From Ascoidea rubescens DSM 1968 (Eukaryota > Ascomycota > Saccharomycetes > Ascoideales > Ascoideaceae), in assembly GCF_001661345.1 (NCBI RefSeq), contig NW_017962915.1, positions 1,181,657 to 1,245,656 of the forward strand: a DNA stretch of 64,000 nt. Reading direction: 5' to 3'. The notes beneath the pieces are model-generated. The model worked only from the letters and a program-made list of their open reading frames with translations. It ran no database searches and had not been told where the DNA came from. Below, piece after piece: positions 61,030 to 64,000 of this stretch; the stretch's first letter is position 1, and each line of letters begins with the position of its first letter. A program made the position numbers and the translations under genes.

Positions 61030-63786
61030 TCAACGCTGTTGTCGTCTTCTACTACGTGGCATGGCAAACCTTCGCGTTGATGGAAACACTACTGGTTTTG
61101 GAGCCATACCATTGTTTCCACTATTATTCATATTCATATCCATATCCATATTATTATTAGTAGTAGTATTAGTATTAATATTATTATTGTCTGAACTTCC
61201 TCCTCCAAATATAGAGGCTGGATCAACTGTACTTGAAACACCGAAATCAAACGATGGCTTATTACTAAGTGATGGCTTATGAAAAACCTGAAATTTTCCA
61301 CTATCACCATTCATCATCATATTATTATTATTATTAGTAGTAGTAGTAGTAGCATTGTTGCTAGTGGCACTTTTAGTATTACTCATATTAAATGAAATTG
61401 GTGTTGAAACCAGTCTTTGATTATTCCCAAATGAAAATCCCTTATTTCCCAAAAAACCACTCATTTGATTATTAGTATTAGTATTAGTATTAGTATTAGT
61501 ATTAGTATTAGTATTAGTATTAGTATTAGTATTAAATGAAAAACTAGTTTGCATTGAATTACCAACATTGGAATTTTGCGTGTTACTGCCAAAGTTGAAT
61601 CCACTTCCCGATAGATTACTTGGTGTGCTCGTACTACTCATAGGATTATTTAAATTTGTCAAGCTACTTTTAGTTGATGGTTCAAATGAAAATGGTGTGC
61701 CAGTGCTTCCATTAGAATTGTTACTAATTGTATTATTTGCAGCTTTTGGTGCACCAAAGTCAAATGAAAAATTTGTTTTAGCTGTCTCAGTGTTTGCTTC
61801 TTCAGGCTTTGTATTAAATGAAAACCCAATATTTGGTTTATTATTTATTGAATTTATTGAATTTACTGAATTGCTAGGATTTGGAAAATTAAAATTAAAT
61901 TTTGGTGCTGCTGTCGAATTTGGTGTCGCTTCATTTTTTTTGGCAGAGTCAAAACCTGCGCCCTTAAGATTGAAACTGAATGCTGGTTTTATATTTTCAG
62001 AAGAAATATCCATTTTCTCTGCACTAGAAGAAAATGTAAACTGCAGCTTATCTGCTGTATTAGTGGTGGTAGCAGTGGCTGTGGTATTGGTGTTGGTATT
62101 GGTATTAGTATTAGTATTAAAACTGCTTGGTTTTGAAAAGGAAAATGTGGGTTTATTTGAATTAGCCTTAGAATCCGTGGGGGCAAATGAAAATGATGGT
62201 TTTGCAGTATTATTTTTATTATTTTCTTCATCACTTTTTAATTTTTCATTTGTTTTATTATTAGAAATATCTGGTTGGCTAAATGAAAATGTGGTTTGAG
62301 GTTTATTGTCACTTGATAGAGCAAAATTAAATACAGAAGTTGTTGTTTTTGTTGAATTAGTTGAGTCAGAATCTTGTTTTTTATTAAAACTAAAAAAGTT
62401 ATTGTTTGTTGTAGTATTGTTTGTGTTGGGAATATTAAAAGAAAAACTAGGTTTGACGGCTTCCTGTTCAGAATCATCAGCTTTTCTTTTATTCTTGTTT
62501 TCAGGAGGATTAAAAGAGAACAGTAGAGTTGATGGTTCATTATTTTTTGAAGAACTATTTGAATCAGTGGGATTTTTAGGAGCTGCAAAACTAAAAGCAG
62601 AAGTTGGTTTGATTTTTGGGGATGTTTGAGAGTTTGAATCAGTAGGTTTGGATATATTAAATGAAAAAGCATTGGTATTTGAAGATTCTTTTTTATCATC
62701 ATTTTCCTTTTTATTATCATTGGTAGTAAATGAGAATGACGTTATTGGTTTAGAGGAGTCAGAATCGGGTTTTTTAAATGAAAGGAAAGGTTTAGTATTA
62801 TCGGTAGATTTTGTAAAAGTTGAAAAAATGTTTTTAGGTTTATCATCAGATTTTTCACTTGAGCTATCATTTGGTTTATCTTCCGATTTATTATTTGTTT
62901 GCTGCTTTTGTTCATCTCCTGATTTTTCGTCAAATTTCCCTTTTGCTTCTGTTTTTGAGTCTTCTTTGAATGATGAACCAGCAAAATTAAATGCTGAAGT
63001 TGGAAATATTTTAGGTGTAGAAGAAGTCTTTAGTAAATTTTTAGTATTTTTTCCTTGTGTTTCATTATTATTTATCGATGCCTCTATCAATGAGTTGTCT
63101 TCGATAGTTTTATCGATTGAATTTTCATTTTCAGTTTCACCATCATTGAAAGTAGAATGATCATCTATATCATCAATATTAATTGATTTGATTTTTTTTC
63201 TTTTTAAATTGTCCAAACAGTGTAAAGAGCCATTAGTTGAGCTTATATTGGATATTAATTTTAGCTTTGAGGTTGTTGGAACAAAACTCAAATTGATCTT
63301 TTGATGTCTCTTTGATGGAGATAATTGTAATATAATTTTTTTTTCTTTAGGGGTATTGGAGGTTGAGGATATAGTTGACTTGTAAGGAGAAAGTAAACTT
63401 GATTTCTTTTTCATGGACTCAGAGTTATATGATATTAAATCAAAATCATCATAGTTGAAATCGTCAGTGAATACACCGAACTTTCGCTTTTTATTTGAAT
63501 TCACACGATTATCAAGTTTTTGGCGAATTAGTTGATTTTCTTTAGCATCAGCTATTATTTCGACTGGATTCAACTTTCTTATTTTCAAGGAGGGATAAGT
63601 GTTTATGTACTTATCAACAGAACCCCCCTGGATGGTGTTATTAGAATTATCAACTTTTGATAGGCTATCGTCACTGAAAACTATAGGCAATTGTCTACCT
63701 GTGGAACGATAATAATTGGCCTTCCTTAATTGCTGATTGTGTCTGATTATCTTTAATCTTTCAATAGGCGATGGAAACAAATACAT
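61030..63786 (-). CDS. NUP1: FG-repeat nucleoporin Nup1
   Basis: Nuclear-basket FG nucleoporin that binds karyopherins, mainly Kap95. The N-terminal block FPSPIERLKIIRHNQQLRK aligns with LPIQRLRLLREKQRVR of S. cerevisiae Nup1, and NYDDFDLISYN with its YDLSEYDAI motif. The middle (about 240-860) carries roughly 25 FSF/FNF/FxFG-type repeats separated by Ser/Asn/Lys linkers, including KPSFSFN and TSAFSFA. A Thr-Asn dipeptide run is coded at 61470-61533. The C-terminus has DPASIFGG, and the basic end (RRFAMPRSRRRQQR) parallels RKIARMRHSKR of Nup1. About 90 residues present before the LPIQRL block in S. cerevisiae, with its membrane-binding helix, are missing; no good intron is seen in the 214 bp upstream. 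918 aa against 1076. Confidence 0.9.
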   Translation of the reverse strand: MYLFPSPIERLKIIRHNQQLRKANYYRSTGRQLPIVFSDDSLSKVDNSNNTIQGGSVDKYINTYPSLKIRKLNPVEIIADAKENQLIRQKLDNRVNSNKKRKFGVFTDDFNYDDFDLISYNSESMKKKSSLLSPYKSTISSTSNTPKEKKIILQLSPSKRHQKINLSFVPTTSKLKLISNISSTNGSLHCLDNLKRKKIKSINIDDIDDHSTFNDGETENENSIDKTIEDNSLIEASINNNETQGKNTKNLLKTSSTPKIFPTSAFNFAGSSFKEDSKTEAKGKFDEKSGDEQKQQTNNKSEDKPNDSSSEKSDDKPKNIFSTFTKSTDNTKPFLSFKKPDSDSSKPITSFSFTTNDNKKENDDKKESSNTNAFSFNISKPTDSNSQTSPKIKPTSAFSFAAPKNPTDSNSSSKNNEPSTLLFSFNPPENKNKRKADDSEQEAVKPSFSFNIPNTNNTTTNNNFFSFNKKQDSDSTNSTKTTTSVFNFALSSDNKPQTTFSFSQPDISNNKTNEKLKSDEENNKNNTAKPSFSFAPTDSKANSNKPTFSFSKPSSFNTNTNTNTNTNTTATATTTNTADKLQFTFSSSAEKMDISSENIKPAFSFNLKGAGFDSAKKNEATPNSTAAPKFNFNFPNPSNSVNSINSINNKPNIGFSFNTKPEEANTETAKTNFSFDFGAPKAANNTISNNSNGSTGTPFSFEPSTKSSLTNLNNPMSSTSTPSNLSGSGFNFGSNTQNSNVGNSMQTSFSFNTNTNTNTNTNTNTNTNTNTNNQMSGFLGNKGFSFGNNQRLVSTPISFNMSNTKSATSNNATTTTTNNNNNMMMNGDSGKFQVFHKPSLSNKPSFDFGVSSTVDPASIFGGGSSDNNNINTNTTTNNNMDMDMNMNNSGNNGMAPKPVVFPSTRRFAMPRSRRRQQR
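61470..61533. repeat. Coding microsatellite (Thr-Asn run of NUP1)
   Basis: Ten or so ATTAGT hexamers on the plus strand, read on the minus strand as Asn-Thr repeats in the Nup1 FG region. In frame, so tolerated by the protein. Confidence 0.85.
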
Positions 63787-64000
63787 GTCGGCACTGATAT
63801 GCTGAGCTCAAAACTAGGCAGATAGATGGATTATATGGTAGAAAGCAGAATAATAAAGACTATTCAATAAGAAGATCAGGTACTAGAAGTGAATTACAAA
63901 TAGAAAGAGAAAAATAAACAGCACTGAAAAATATTTTTTTTCCTGAGTAAGTCATGTGCAGAAAGATCCGTATTTGTGGTTCTCAAAGCACATGCACAAT
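63787..64000. other. NUP1 upstream flank, window edge
   Basis: 214 bp upstream of the NUP1 ATG. AT-rich with no clear GTATGT/TACTAAC pair or further start codon in frame; too short to judge the promoter. Confidence 0.4.

Overview
The window is about 64 kb of AT-rich nuclear DNA from a budding yeast (Saccharomycotina). Genes are compact and mostly intronless. The one intron I can place is in UBC9 and has GTATGT, TACTAAT and TAG signals. Nearly every long protein carries Asn-, Ser- or Asp-rich tracts written in AAT/AAC-type codons. Well over 20 proteins have recognisable yeast relatives (ASF1, MRS2, FPK1/KIN82, GPI14, ACC1, RAD16, NMA111, TOK1, SYO1, PEF1, VAC14, UBC9, PEX19, ORM1/2, CPR4/8, PTP1, NUP1). 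I cannot name the species. CTG codons are too scarce in conserved positions to tell which CUG code is used.

Layout: 1-11.5 kb holds ASF1, MRS2 (convergent with ASF1), an FPK1-type flippase kinase and GPI14. From 11,575 to 18,051 lies the standout structure. It is an inverted repeat with two 2,200-bp arms that look identical base for base, around a 2,077-bp AT-rich spacer. Each arm carries a full copy of one zinc-finger, Gln/Asn/Pro-rich protein gene that I do not recognise. The copies point away from each other and differ only at the N-terminus, where the left copy reads into the spacer. The layout is like inverted-repeat yeast centromeres and like invertible (flip-flop) loci. It could also be a recent inverted duplication or an assembly artefact.

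18.5-37 kb holds ACC1 with a presequence-like N-terminal extension, a GPI-anchored wall protein, RAD16, and a very long NMA111 homologue whose protease histidine is replaced by lysine. 37-49 kb holds TOK1, SYO1, a small membrane protein, PEF1 and VAC14. 49-64 kb holds UBC9, PEX19, an ORM sphingolipid regulator, a membrane cyclophilin, a degenerate AMP-binding protein, PTP1, a divergent pair of glycine-zipper proteins and the nucleoporin NUP1.

There are no operons; neighbours are functionally mixed, as is usual in yeast. Several genes touch membrane lipids (FPK1, ACC1, GPI14, VAC14, ORM), but I see nothing to show this is more than chance. A recurring oddity is that several long intergenic regions contain GC-richer islands of 150-400 bp, while the flanking genes are AT-rich. 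No tRNA, rRNA, transposase or retroelement was recognised.
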